Source: JAAFIP01 sp043772355
GTDB lineage: Bacteria; Pseudomonadota; Gammaproteobacteria; Burkholderiales; Burkholderiaceae_C
Assembly: GCA_043772355.1 (NCBI GenBank)
Contig: JAYVGI010000316.1
Span: 1 to 42,756, forward strand
Direction of reading: 5' to 3'
Length of the DNA stretch: 42,756 nt
A program made the position numbers and the translations under genes. Shown here piece by piece: positions 26,019 through 34,236 of this stretch. The notes beneath the pieces were generated by a model. The model saw nothing but the letters and a program-made list of their open reading frames with translations. It was not told the origin of the DNA and did no database searches. Within the stretch, counting starts at the first letter, position 1. Each line of letters starts with the position of its first letter.

Positions 26019-26041
26019 TTTCCGAGACACTGTCTCGGAAA
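26019..26041. promoter_or_regulatory. Perfect 23-bp palindrome upstream of the CoA-transferase
   Basis: TTTCCGAGACA, one C, then TGTCTCGGAAA: eleven-base arms without mismatch, centred 29 bases before the start codon at 26059. Dyads of this form are common operators for TetR-type regulators. No such gene is nearby, so the regulator is unknown. It may instead form a hairpin in the leader. Confidence 0.55.
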
Positions 26042-26058
26042 TGTCATAAATAAAAATT

Positions 26059-27504
26059 ATGAACAAAGTAAAAATGGTACTGGCTAGTCTCTGGCAACAA
26101 GCCGCATTACCAGCCGAGGCCCTGCACCGCGCTACCCTCACCGGGCAAGACCCGGTGCTCCCTTCTTCATTCGCCGTAGGCGCAGCCGCCCAAGCCAGCA
26201 TTGCTGCGGCGGCTTTGGCGGCTACGCAAGTAGGCCTTCTGCGCGGTGCGCCGGCGCACACGGTGAGCGTAGACATGCAGCACGCTGCGCTGGAATGCCT
26301 TACCCACTATGCCATTGACGGCCGCGTGCCGGATATTTGGGACAAGTATTCAGGCGCCTACCGTGCGCAGGATGGCTGGGTGCGCATCCATGCTAATTTC
26401 GCACACCACCGCGATGGCGCGTTGGCGCTGCTGGGGTTAACAGCGGGCGATGGTACGAGCAAGGCCGACGTGGAGCGGGCGCTGCAAGCCTGGCGTGCCG
26501 AAGACTTTGAGCAAGCCGCCGCTGAGCGCGGCTTGGTGGTGGCCGCACTGCGCACGCCTGCGCAGTGGCAGGCGCATGCACAGGCTGTAGCGATAAATAT
26601 GCAGCCTCTATTCGCTATTGAAGATATAGCTGCTCCCGCAATAATCTTCATGGCTAATAGCCAATTAGCATCACAAAAGCAGCGCTGGAACCTGCCCCAG
26701 CAGCCTACAGGTGCCAAGCCAGCTTTGCCGCTGCACGGCCTGCGGGTGCTGGACCTTACCCGCATCTTGGCGGGCCCTATCTGCGGGCGGGCGTTGGCGG
26801 CGTATGGTGCTGACGTGTTGTTGATCAACGCACCGCATCTTGCCAATATCGAGGCCGTTGCCGACACCTCGCGCGGCAAGCGCTCAGCCCTGCTAGACCT
26901 GCGCAGCGCGCAGGGCAAGGCGGTGCTGCGCCAGTTGATAGCGGATGCTGACATCTTGGTGCAAGGCTACCGCCCGGGTGCGTTGCAGGCCTTGGGCTTT
27001 GGCCCAGAGGACGCCGCTGCGATCAACCCGCATATCGTTTACGTATCGCTCAGCGCCTATGGCGACCACGGCCCGTGGGCGCAGCGCCAGGGTTTTGACT
27101 CGCTGGTGCAAACCGCTACCGGGTTCAATGCCGATGAATCTGCCGCCGCCGGGCTTAACTTAGCCACCGACCCACCGCGCACCTTGCCTATGCAGATTCT
27201 GGACCACGCTACTGGCTATTTGATGGCCTTTGCCGCCTTGGCGGCGCTGGTGCGGCAAAAAGAGCAGGGTGGCGCGCGCCATGTCCGTCTGAGCCTGGCC
27301 CGCACGGGGCTATGGCTGCGCAGCCTGGGCCGGGTGGACAATGGTTTTACCGCAGACAAACCCAGCCTGGAGCCCTATCTGTACACCGAGCCCAGCGGTT
27401 TTGGGCAACTGACGGGTCTGACACACAGCGCCCGACTGTCGGGTGCACAGCTCAAGTGGGCATTGCCAGCCATGCCGCCCGGTACGCACGCGCCGCAATG
27501 GTGA
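26059..27504 (+). CDS. CaiB/BaiF-like protein with permuted halves
   Basis: A 481-residue protein with class III CoA-transferase pieces in swapped order. Residues 60-190 resemble the small domain: TVSVDMQHAALECLTHYAID and WDKYSGAYRAQDGWVRIHAN. Residues 225-470 then resemble the large domain: LHGLRVLDLTRILAGPICGR, ALAAYGADVLLINAPH, VQGYRPGALQALGFGPED, SLSAYGDHGPWAQRQGFDSL. The catalytic-position aspartate may be that in SVDMQH; the later place HVRLSLARTG has no aspartate. Residues 183-200 come from an inserted REP-like repeat. CoA-transferase activity is uncertain. Confidence 0.85.
   Translation: MNKVKMVLASLWQQAALPAEALHRATLTGQDPVLPSSFAVGAAAQASIAAAALAATQVGLLRGAPAHTVSVDMQHAALECLTHYAIDGRVPDIWDKYSGAYRAQDGWVRIHANFAHHRDGALALLGLTAGDGTSKADVERALQAWRAEDFEQAAAERGLVVAALRTPAQWQAHAQAVAINMQPLFAIEDIAAPAIIFMANSQLASQKQRWNLPQQPTGAKPALPLHGLRVLDLTRILAGPICGRALAAYGADVLLINAPHLANIEAVADTSRGKRSALLDLRSAQGKAVLRQLIADADILVQGYRPGALQALGFGPEDAAAINPHIVYVSLSAYGDHGPWAQRQGFDSLVQTATGFNADESAAAGLNLATDPPRTLPMQILDHATGYLMAFAALAALVRQKEQGGARHVRLSLARTGLWLRSLGRVDNGFTADKPSLEPYLYTEPSGFGQLTGLTHSARLSGAQLKWALPAMPPGTHAPQW
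26608..26660 (+). repeat. REP-like element inside the CaiB-like coding region
   Basis: The core TAGCTGCTCCCGCAATA (26627-26643) is identical to the intergenic copy at 13553. It is flanked by imperfect inverted arms (26608-26625 and 26644-26660, CTATT...GAAGAT with ATCTTCAT...AATAG). In the protein it encodes the stretch IEDIAAPAIIFMANSQ in the linker between the two halves and keeps the frame open. Confidence 0.7.
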
Positions 27505-27577
27505 TGGCCCAGGCGACGAAAAGTCGCTCCGAGTGTGATAACCTAGACCCCCTTTTCGCCCTTCACTTGGAGCAGAT

Positions 27578-28723
27578 ATGCCCGGTTTATTGTCCAATAT
27601 TGATCCCGATGGTTTGTTAGAGTTTTCGGTGGTGTACACCGACCGCGCTCTGAACCATATGTCCAAACGTTTTCAGGGCGTGATGACGGGTATCTCGTTC
27701 ATGCTCAAACAAGTGTATGGCGCGCACAGCGCCATTCTGGTGCCCGGCAGCGGCACCTTTGGCATGGAGTCGGTGGCACGCCAGTTTGTCGGCGGTAAAA
27801 AAGCCATGGTGCTGCGCAACGGCTGGTTCAGCTACCGCTGGACGCAGATTTTTGACATGGGCGGCATTCCCAGCGAGCACGCCGTGCTTAAAGCGCGCCG
27901 CGTCAGCGAGCAGTCTGAGGCCGCCTGGATACCCGCCCCCATTGCCGAGGTCGTAGCAGCCATCGCCCGTGACAAGCCCGCCGTGGTGTTTGCGCCCCAC
28001 GTAGAAACCGCTGCGGGCCTCATGCTGCCGGACGATTATTTGCTGGCTGTCTCCAACGCCGTGCACGCCGTAGGCGGCCTGTTTGTGCTGGACTGTATCG
28101 CCTCGGGTGCCATGTGGGTAGACATGCGCGCCACCGGCGTAGACGTGCTCATCAGCGCCCCGCAAAAAGGCTGGAGCAGCTCGCCCTGCTGCGCCATGGT
28201 GATGCTCAGCGAGCGCGCCCGCAAGGCCATTGACGCTACCACCAGCACCACGTTCTCGATGGACTTGAAGAAGTGGCTGCAAATCATGGAAACCTATGAG
28301 GGTGGCGGCCACGCTTACCACACTACATTGCCTACCGACGCGCTCACCCGCCTGTGGGAGAACATGCAAGAGGCGCAGGCCTACGGCATCGCTAAAGTAC
28401 GTGAGGAGCAAATGGCGCTGGGCCAGCAAGTGCGCGCCCTCTTGGAGTCGCACGGCTTTCGCAGCGTGGCGGCTGAAGGCTTTAAAGCCCCTGGCGTGGT
28501 GGTGAGCTACACCAATGACCCAGAGATCCAGTCGAGCAAAAAGTTTCTCGCCCTGGGCCTGCAAACCGCAGCCGGCGTGCCCCTGCAGTGCGACGAGCCA
28601 GCGGACTTCCGCACCTTCCGCCTGGGCCTGTTTGGCTTGGAGAAGTGGCACGATGTGCAAAGCACTGTTGGCAATTTGCGCAAGGCGCTGGAGCTGATTG
28701 CGCCGATTGCCAAGGCGGCTTGA
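27578..28723 (+). CDS. Class V PLP-dependent aminotransferase (alanine-glyoxylate type)
   Basis: A 381-residue fold-type I aminotransferase. Family blocks: AILVPGSGTFGMESVARQFV near residue 50, VFAPHVETAAGLMLPDDYLL, GLFVLDCIASGAMWVDMRAT (PLP-binding Asp) and DVLISAPQKGWSSSPCCAMV, where K197 is the lysine that binds PLP. Likely reactions are alanine-glyoxylate or serine-glyoxylate transamination. It lies immediately upstream of the retron on the same strand, with a tandem-repeat stretch and a hairpin between. Confidence 0.92.
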   Translation: MPGLLSNIDPDGLLEFSVVYTDRALNHMSKRFQGVMTGISFMLKQVYGAHSAILVPGSGTFGMESVARQFVGGKKAMVLRNGWFSYRWTQIFDMGGIPSEHAVLKARRVSEQSEAAWIPAPIAEVVAAIARDKPAVVFAPHVETAAGLMLPDDYLLAVSNAVHAVGGLFVLDCIASGAMWVDMRATGVDVLISAPQKGWSSSPCCAMVMLSERARKAIDATTSTTFSMDLKKWLQIMETYEGGGHAYHTTLPTDALTRLWENMQEAQAYGIAKVREEQMALGQQVRALLESHGFRSVAAEGFKAPGVVVSYTNDPEIQSSKKFLALGLQTAAGVPLQCDEPADFRTFRLGLFGLEKWHDVQSTVGNLRKALELIAPIAKAA

Positions 28724-28764
28724 GGCTTGAGGTTTTAGGTCTTAGGTTTGAGGTGGTAGGCTTT

Positions 28765-28796
28765 AGGGCATGGTGGGCGCTCTCCCACTGAGCCCT
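28765..28796 (+). terminator. Hairpin after the aminotransferase gene
   Basis: AGGGC (28765-28769) and GCCCT (28792-28796) enclose TGGG/CCCA with a short loop, followed by TTTGG. It looks like the end signal of the aminotransferase transcript and would separate it from the retron RNA. The T-run is weak. The stretch before it (28724-28764) is made of degenerate GGTTTTAGGTCTTAGG-like repeats. Confidence 0.45.
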
Positions 28797-28854
28797 TTGG
28801 TCTGATGACCAGCCGCTGTGTGATTTGGGGATGTCACTGGCTTGCATCACCCGT

Positions 28855-29048
28855 TAGAATTCTCTTGGCACCAGCACTTCAAGACAAGCGAGGAGAAGGT
28901 GATTCATTACCGCACTTCGCACTATGGGGCACCCCCATGGTTGTTTGGTACTTGGGCATTTCAAGGCGAGAGCCGCCCCTGCGCATGCTGCGCAGGACAG
29001 CTCACGCAGGACCTGCTGGTTGGAATGTTGGTGCCACCTAATTTTCTA
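28855..29048 (+). ncRNA. Putative retron msr-msd RNA
   Basis: The ends can pair: TGGCACCA (28866-28873) with TGGTGCCA (29029-29036), eight perfect pairs, continued outward by AATT/AATT (28858-28861 with 29040-29043) and TAG/CTA. The G at 28874 directly follows the left arm, in an AGC context, as the branching guanosine does in known retrons. Inside are hairpins GGTGA-TTCA-TTACC (28898-28911), ATGGGG-CAC-CCCCAT (28924-28938), a GGGC/GCCC stem with GGC-GAGA-GCC inside (28954-28978), and CCTGCGCA-TGC-TGCGCAGG (28978-28996). The last two would belong to the msd. The right arm reaches the A of the reverse transcriptase start codon. TAGAAT at 28855 may also act as a -10 box; in that case the outer pairs would not be transcribed. 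Confidence 0.7.
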
Positions 29049-30376
29049 TGCCCGAAATAAGTTACCCCACCTGGATTGCGCGCGGTTTGGCGATGGCTTT
29101 GTTGGCCGATGCCAAGCAGATGGGAGGAACATCGATAGCAGCGCTACGCGCTCGTGCTGCGGCTGCTTTGGGTGAAAACCCCGTCTGGCTACAGGCCCTG
29201 GTAGAGCCGCTGGCAGCGCTGTCTGCTGCGACTTGGCAGCAACTGGATGTGACCTCGTTGGCGCAAAGGGTGCAAGATTCTGAGGTTTTCCGTCTGCCAT
29301 TTGCCGAAGGAGGCAAGCCTGTCATTCGGCAGCTCATATTGCGTCCATCCGCGATGCGCCCACTTCCCATGGGCTTGAGTGCCTGCGAGTTGCCTGAGTT
29401 GACCAACTCCGCGCAATTGGCCCAGTGGCTGGGCTTGTCTACCGAACAATTGGCCTGGCTTGCCCCTGAGCGCCCTCCGGGTACTGAGCACTACCGTTAC
29501 CAGTTGCAGGCGAAACGCACTGGTGGCTTGCGCTTACTGGAGATGCCCAAAGTTGAACTGAAGCGTGTGCAGCGCGCTGTACTCAGTACCTTACTACAAC
29601 AGGTTCCTGTGCATGAAGCGACGCACGGTTTTACGAAGGGGCGTAGCGTCATCAGCCACGCGCAAGCGCATCTGGGGCAAGCGGTGGTGATTCGCTTTGA
29701 TTTACAAGATTTCTTTGGTAGCGTGACAGCATCTCGGGTGAGTGCGGTGTGGCGCACTTTGGGTTATCCAGAGGGCGTGGCCCGCAGCTTGACCACCCTG
29801 TGCACTCACCGCAGCGCCGAGATGATTGTGCAGCGCCTGCGTGACGATGGCGGCCTGAGCTGGCTGGGGGCCAAGCGCCTGCGCGCCGCCCATTTGCCCC
29901 AGGGTGCGCCCACGTCGCCCGCCTTGGCCAATCTGTGTGCGTTCAATTTAGATCTGCGGCTGGAGGGCTTGGCCTGGGTGTTTGGTGCCACCTATACGCG
30001 CTATGCCGATGACCTGGTGTTTTCTGGCCCGCCGCTTTTGCGCAAACAGTTTCGCGCCCTGTGGGCCTGGGTGGCCGCCATTACCGACGATGAAGGCTTT
30101 ACCCTGCACCCGGACAAAACCCGCTGCCTGCCAGCCCACCAGCAGCAGCGCGTCACGGGGGTAGTCGTCAACACCAAGCCCAATATGCCGCGCCGCGACT
30201 ATGACCGCCTCAAAGCCTGCCTGCACCAATGCGTGCTGCACGGCGGCGCGTCGCAAAACACCATGCATATAGCAGACTTTCGCGCGCACTTGCTGGGGCG
30301 CATTGCGTGGTTAAACCAACTCAATCCGTCCCGCGCCGTCAAGCTTAAGCGTTTGTTTGATCTCGTCAACTGGTAG
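29048..30376 (+). CDS. ret: Retron-type reverse transcriptase, long form
   Basis: A 442-residue reverse transcriptase. Motifs in order: HYRYQLQAKRTGGLRLLEMP (about residue 150), HGFTKGRSVISHAQAHLGQ with HAQAH at 204-208 in the place of the retron NAxxH box, VIRFDLQDFFGSV with catalytic Asp218, HLPQGAPTSPALANL at 282-296, YTRYADDLVFSG with YADD at 319-322, HPDKTRCL, and the retron VTG box at 369-371. About 145 residues precede the polymerase, including LAQWLGLSTEQLAWLAPERP, as in the long Myxococcus-type retron enzymes. It makes the RNA-linked msDNA from the adjacent RNA. No effector gene is seen beside it. Confidence 0.9.
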   Translation: MPEISYPTWIARGLAMALLADAKQMGGTSIAALRARAAAALGENPVWLQALVEPLAALSAATWQQLDVTSLAQRVQDSEVFRLPFAEGGKPVIRQLILRPSAMRPLPMGLSACELPELTNSAQLAQWLGLSTEQLAWLAPERPPGTEHYRYQLQAKRTGGLRLLEMPKVELKRVQRAVLSTLLQQVPVHEATHGFTKGRSVISHAQAHLGQAVVIRFDLQDFFGSVTASRVSAVWRTLGYPEGVARSLTTLCTHRSAEMIVQRLRDDGGLSWLGAKRLRAAHLPQGAPTSPALANLCAFNLDLRLEGLAWVFGATYTRYADDLVFSGPPLLRKQFRALWAWVAAITDDEGFTLHPDKTRCLPAHQQQRVTGVVVNTKPNMPRRDYDRLKACLHQCVLHGGASQNTMHIADFRAHLLGRIAWLNQLNPSRAVKLKRLFDLVNW

Positions 30377-30498
30377 TGTGGGTTTAGGTCTGCCCATCAA
30401 GCCATTACAGGGCTGCGCTGTACGTATTTTTACTAGGCAGGGTAATGCATGAGACAGTCGCGGCAGATTGGTAGCCTGCAGCATAGATAATTGCGGCC

Positions 30499-31272
30499 AT
30501 GACAACTGACATCATTTTGGAAACCCGCAAGCTCACCAAAGAGTTCAAGGGTTTCGTCGCGGTGGACAAGGTGGACCTGAAGGTGCGCCGGGGGTCAATC
30601 CATGCGTTGATTGGGCCTAACGGGGCGGGCAAAACTACTTGCTTTAACTTGCTGACCAAGTTTCTCAAGCCTACTGCTGGGCAAATTTTGTTCAACGATT
30701 TGGATATCACGCACGAAGCGTCGGCGCATATTGCGCGGCGCGGCATCATCCGCTCGTTCCAGATCTCTGCCGTGTTCCCGCACCTGAGCGTGCTGGAGAA
30801 TGTGCGCGTGGCCTTGCAGCGCAAGCTGGGAACCTCGTTTTATTTTTGGCGGCCTGAGAGCTCGCTGGACAGCCTGAACGCGCGTGCGCTGGAGCTGCTG
30901 GCCTCGGTCGATCTGGAGTCCTATGCGCACACGGTGACGGTGGAGCTGAGCTATGGCCGCAAACGCGCGCTGGAGATTGCCACCACCTTGGCCATGGATC
31001 CGGAGCTGATGCTGCTGGACGAGCCTACCCAGGGCATGGGCCTGGAAGACGTGGACCGCATTCGTCAATTGATTAAAAAAGTAGCCGCCAACCGCACTGT
31101 GCTGATGGTGGAGCACAACATGAGCGTGGTGTCCAGCCTGGCCGACACCATCACCGTGCTGGCGCGCGGCGCTACTTTGGCCGAAGGGCCGTATGCCCAA
31201 GTGTCTAAAGACCCGGCCGTGATCGAGGCCTATATGGGCAGCGCCGATGCCGAACTGGTAGGGGCACACTGA
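30499..31272 (+). CDS. livG: Branched-chain amino acid/amide ABC transporter ATPase LivG
   Basis: A 257-residue ATPase. Walker A is IGPNGAGKTTCFNLLT (about residue 39), the signature is VELSYGRKRALEIATTLAMD and Walker B is LMLLDEPTQGMGLEDVDRI; the insert ALQRKLGTSFYFWRPES is typical of LivG. It energises import of a branched-chain amino acid or amide with LivF, LivH and LivM at the inner membrane. Its TGA overlaps the next ATG by one base. The gap to the retron gene is 122 bases and ends in a possible -10 box TAGATAAT. Confidence 0.93.
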   Translation: MTTDIILETRKLTKEFKGFVAVDKVDLKVRRGSIHALIGPNGAGKTTCFNLLTKFLKPTAGQILFNDLDITHEASAHIARRGIIRSFQISAVFPHLSVLENVRVALQRKLGTSFYFWRPESSLDSLNARALELLASVDLESYAHTVTVELSYGRKRALEIATTLAMDPELMLLDEPTQGMGLEDVDRIRQLIKKVAANRTVLMVEHNMSVVSSLADTITVLARGATLAEGPYAQVSKDPAVIEAYMGSADAELVGAH

Positions 31273-31976
31273 TGGCTACACCGTTTTTGGAAGTGCGTAA
31301 CCTGCACGCCTGGTACGGCGAATCGCATGTGTTGCATGGCGTGAACTTTAGCGTGCAAGAGGGCGAAGTGGTGACCCTGCTGGGCCGCAACGGCGCAGGT
31401 CGCACCAGCACCCTGCGCGCCATCATGGGGCTGACGGGTAGCCGCAAAGGCTCCATCCGCATCCGGGGCACCGAGGCGATTGACCTGCCCACCCACCGCA
31501 TTGCCCGCCTGGGCCTGGGCTATTGCCCCGAAGAGCGGGGCATATTCTCCAGCCTGTCGGCTGAAGAAAACCTGCTGCTGCCGCCCGTGCTGGCCCCAGG
31601 CGGCATGAGCGTGGAGGACATTTACACCATGTTCCCCAACCTCAAAGAACGCGCCAGCAGCCAGGGAACGCGCCTGTCGGGTGGTGAGCAGCAAATGCTG
31701 GCTGTGGCACGCATTTTGCGCACCGGTGCGCGCTTGTTGCTGTTGGACGAAATCTCTGAAGGCCTGGCCCCCGTGATTGTGCAAAAACTGGCCGCGATGG
31801 TGAAAACACTGCGCTCCAAGGGCTACACCATCGTCATGGTGGAGCAGAACTTTCGTTTTGCTGCGCCGCTGGCCGACCGCTTTTTGGTCATGGAGCATGG
31901 CGAAATCCAGCAGGACTTTACCCAGGCGCAATTGCCACAGCGTATTGCGCAACTGCACGAATATCTGGGTGTTTAA
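31272..31976 (+). CDS. livF: Branched-chain amino acid/amide ABC transporter ATPase LivF
   Basis: A 234-residue ATPase with signature LSGGEQQMLAVARIL and Walker B LLLLDEISEGLAPVIVQKL. The Walker A reads LLGRNGAGRTSTLRA: position 44, normally the catalytic lysine, is arginine and the following TT is TS. Such change in LivF has been met in some relatives but would alter ATP handling. It is the second subunit with LivG. Confidence 0.92.
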   Translation: MATPFLEVRNLHAWYGESHVLHGVNFSVQEGEVVTLLGRNGAGRTSTLRAIMGLTGSRKGSIRIRGTEAIDLPTHRIARLGLGYCPEERGIFSSLSAEENLLLPPVLAPGGMSVEDIYTMFPNLKERASSQGTRLSGGEQQMLAVARILRTGARLLLLDEISEGLAPVIVQKLAAMVKTLRSKGYTIVMVEQNFRFAAPLADRFLVMEHGEIQQDFTQAQLPQRIAQLHEYLGV

Positions 31977-32072
31977 TTTTTAGCCTCTAGTCTTTAGCCC
32001 ATAATTTTTAGCCGATATTTTCTCGCCCATTTTTTTCAATTTTTCCAACTTTTTACCCACTAGGACTTCACC

Positions 32073-33287
32073 ATGAAACTGAAAAAACTCATAGCCGCCT
32101 GCTCCATGGCGTTCACCGCTGCGGTCACTGTATCCACCCCAGCGCATGCGCAAATCTCGGGCGATGTGATTCGCATTGGCCTGCTCACCGATATGGCCGG
32201 GCTGTACTCTGACATTGACGGGCAGGGCGGCATCGAGGCGATCAAGATGGCGATTGCCGAGTTTGGCGGTGCTGTCAACGGTAAAAAGGTTGAAATTCTG
32301 GTGGCCGACCACCAGAATAAACCCGATATCGCCGCTGCCAAAGCGCGCGAGTGGTTTGACACCCAGGGTTTGGACATGCTGGTAGGTGGCCCGAACTCGG
32401 GCGTGAACTTGGCTATTGCGAAAGTGGCGCTGGAGAAAAAGCGACTGTTTATCTCCGTGGGTGCAGCCACCTCCGCGCTCACCAACGAGCAATGCTCCCC
32501 CTACACCGTGCATTGGGCCTACGACACCGTGGCACTGGCCAAGGGCACAGGCAATGCAGTGGTCAAAGCCGGTGGCAAAAGCTGGTATTTTCTGACCGCT
32601 GACTACGCCTTTGGCGCGCAACTCCAGGCGGATACGTCTGCTATCGTTAAAGCAGCAGGCGGCAATATCGTGGGCTCGGTCAAGCACCCGCTGTCGGCCA
32701 GCGACTTCTCGTCTTTCCTGTTGCAGGCGCAGTCCAGCAAGGCGCAGATTTTGGGCTTGGCTAACGCCGGTGGTGACACCGTCAACTCCATCAAAGCCGC
32801 CAACGAGTTTGGCATTACCAAAACCATGAAGCTGGCTGGCCTGTTGATGTTTATCAACGACATCCACTCACTGGGTTTGCCAGCCACCCAGGGCATGTAC
32901 CTGACCGACAGCTGGTACTGGAACAAAGATGCCGAGGCGCGCGCCTGGAGCCGCAAGTTCTTTGACAAAATGAAGCGCATGCCTTCGTCCATTCAAGCGG
33001 CTGACTACTCGGTGGTGCTCAATTACCTCAACGCCGTGAAAGCCGTGGGCACCGATGACTCCGATAAAGTGTTGGAGCAAATGAAGAAAGTCAAAATCAA
33101 TGACATGTTCGCCAAGGGCGGCTTCATCCGTGGTGACGGCCGCATGGTGCACGACATGTACTTGATGCAAGTCAAAACGCCAGCGCAGTCCACCGAGCCA
33201 TGGGACTACTACAACGTGGTGCAAACCTTCAAAGGCGAAGAGGCCTGGACCACCAAGGCCGAATCCAAGTGCGCTTTGTGGAAATAA
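32073..33287 (+). CDS. livK: Periplasmic amino acid/amide-binding protein (LivK type)
   Basis: A 404-residue type I periplasmic binding protein with a signal peptide (KKLIAACSMAFTAAVTVSTP ending AHAQ) and family blocks VIRIGLLTDMAGLYSDIDGQ, VEILVADHQNKPDIAAAKAR, DMLVGGPNSGVNLAIAKVAL and FISVGAATSALTNEQCSPYT. The DTVALAKGTGNAVVKAGGKS part continues the first lobe. The ligand could be an amino acid, amide or aromatic acid. The 96-base gap before it is rich in TTTAGCC-like repeats. Confidence 0.92.
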   Translation: MKLKKLIAACSMAFTAAVTVSTPAHAQISGDVIRIGLLTDMAGLYSDIDGQGGIEAIKMAIAEFGGAVNGKKVEILVADHQNKPDIAAAKAREWFDTQGLDMLVGGPNSGVNLAIAKVALEKKRLFISVGAATSALTNEQCSPYTVHWAYDTVALAKGTGNAVVKAGGKSWYFLTADYAFGAQLQADTSAIVKAAGGNIVGSVKHPLSASDFSSFLLQAQSSKAQILGLANAGGDTVNSIKAANEFGITKTMKLAGLLMFINDIHSLGLPATQGMYLTDSWYWNKDAEARAWSRKFFDKMKRMPSSIQAADYSVVLNYLNAVKAVGTDDSDKVLEQMKKVKINDMFAKGGFIRGDGRMVHDMYLMQVKTPAQSTEPWDYYNVVQTFKGEEAWTTKAESKCALWK

Positions 33288-33347
33288 TTTGACGGGTAGT
33301 TCGGCTCTGTAGTGGGGCTGAACGTGGGGTTGAACCCAGGAGCATTC

Positions 33348-34235
33348 ATGAGTGAAATTTTTGGCATACCGATTCAAGCTTTTCTGGGGCAGTTGCTGCT
33401 CGGCTTGGTCAATGGATCGTTCTATGCCATGTTGAGTTTGGGCCTGGCGGTCATCTTTGGCCTGCTGGGTATCGTCAATTTTGCCCATGGCGCGTTGTAC
33501 ATGGTGGGCGCCTATGTGGCCTACCTGCTGATGGAAAAGCTGGGCCTGAACTACTGGGTGGCCTTAGTCGTCGCCCCCGTGACGGTGGGCGCGCTGGGCG
33601 TGCTGATTGAGAAATTGCTACTGCGCCACCTGTACAAGCTAGACCCTTTGTACGGCTTGTTATTGACCTTTGGTTTGGCCCTGATCGCCGAAGGCATCTT
33701 CCGCGACCAGTTTGGCGTGTCGGGCCAGCAGTATGCTGTGCCTGAGCTGCTGCAAGGCGCGACAAATTTAGGATTTATGGTGCTGCCCAACTACCGCGCG
33801 TGGGTGGTGGTGGCATCGCTCACCATCTGTTTGGGCACCTGGTTTTTGATCGAAAAAACCAGCCTCGGTGCCACCCTGCGTGCGGGCACCGAGAACCCCG
33901 CCTTGGTACAGGCTTTTGGCATCAATGTGCCGCTGATGGTGACGCTCACCTACGCAGGCGGTGCCGCGCTGGCCGCACTGGCGGGCGTGCTGGCCGCGCC
34001 GGTGATTCAGATCAACCCCTTGATGGGCTCAAACCTCATCATCGTGGTGTTTGCGGTGGTGGTGATTGGCGGCATGGGCTCGATTTTGGGCTCCATCCTC
34101 ACAGGGGTGATGCTGGGTTTGGTCGAAGGTTTGACCAAGGTGTTTTACCCCGAAGCGTCCAGCATCGTGGTGTTTGTCATCATGGTGATCGTGCTGATGG
34201 TTCGCCCGGCGGGTTTGTTTGGCAAGGAAAAATAA
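33348..34235 (+). CDS. livH: Amino acid/amide ABC transporter permease LivH
   Basis: A 295-residue inner membrane permease with about eight hydrophobic segments. Typical LivH strings are LVNGSFYAMLSLGLAVIFGL, GIVNFAHGALYMVGAY, TLRAGTENPALVQAFGINV (the EAA-like coupling loop) and VVFAVVVIGGMGSILGSIL. CCAGGAG lies seven bases before the ATG at 33348. It is followed by LivM almost without a gap. Confidence 0.93.
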   Translation: MSEIFGIPIQAFLGQLLLGLVNGSFYAMLSLGLAVIFGLLGIVNFAHGALYMVGAYVAYLLMEKLGLNYWVALVVAPVTVGALGVLIEKLLLRHLYKLDPLYGLLLTFGLALIAEGIFRDQFGVSGQQYAVPELLQGATNLGFMVLPNYRAWVVVASLTICLGTWFLIEKTSLGATLRAGTENPALVQAFGINVPLMVTLTYAGGAALAALAGVLAAPVIQINPLMGSNLIIVVFAVVVIGGMGSILGSILTGVMLGLVEGLTKVFYPEASSIVVFVIMVIVLMVRPAGLFGKEK

Positions 34236-34236
34236 A

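Noticed and set aside
28805..29060. Short plus-strand frames overlapping the retron RNA region
   Set aside because: No ribosome sites, no family likeness, and the stretch is better explained by paired arms and hairpins.
29048..30376. Group II intron or diversity-generating origin for the reverse transcriptase
   Set aside because: No maturase or endonuclease part, no intron domains V/VI, no variable-repeat pair; the VTG box and upstream RNA fit a retron.
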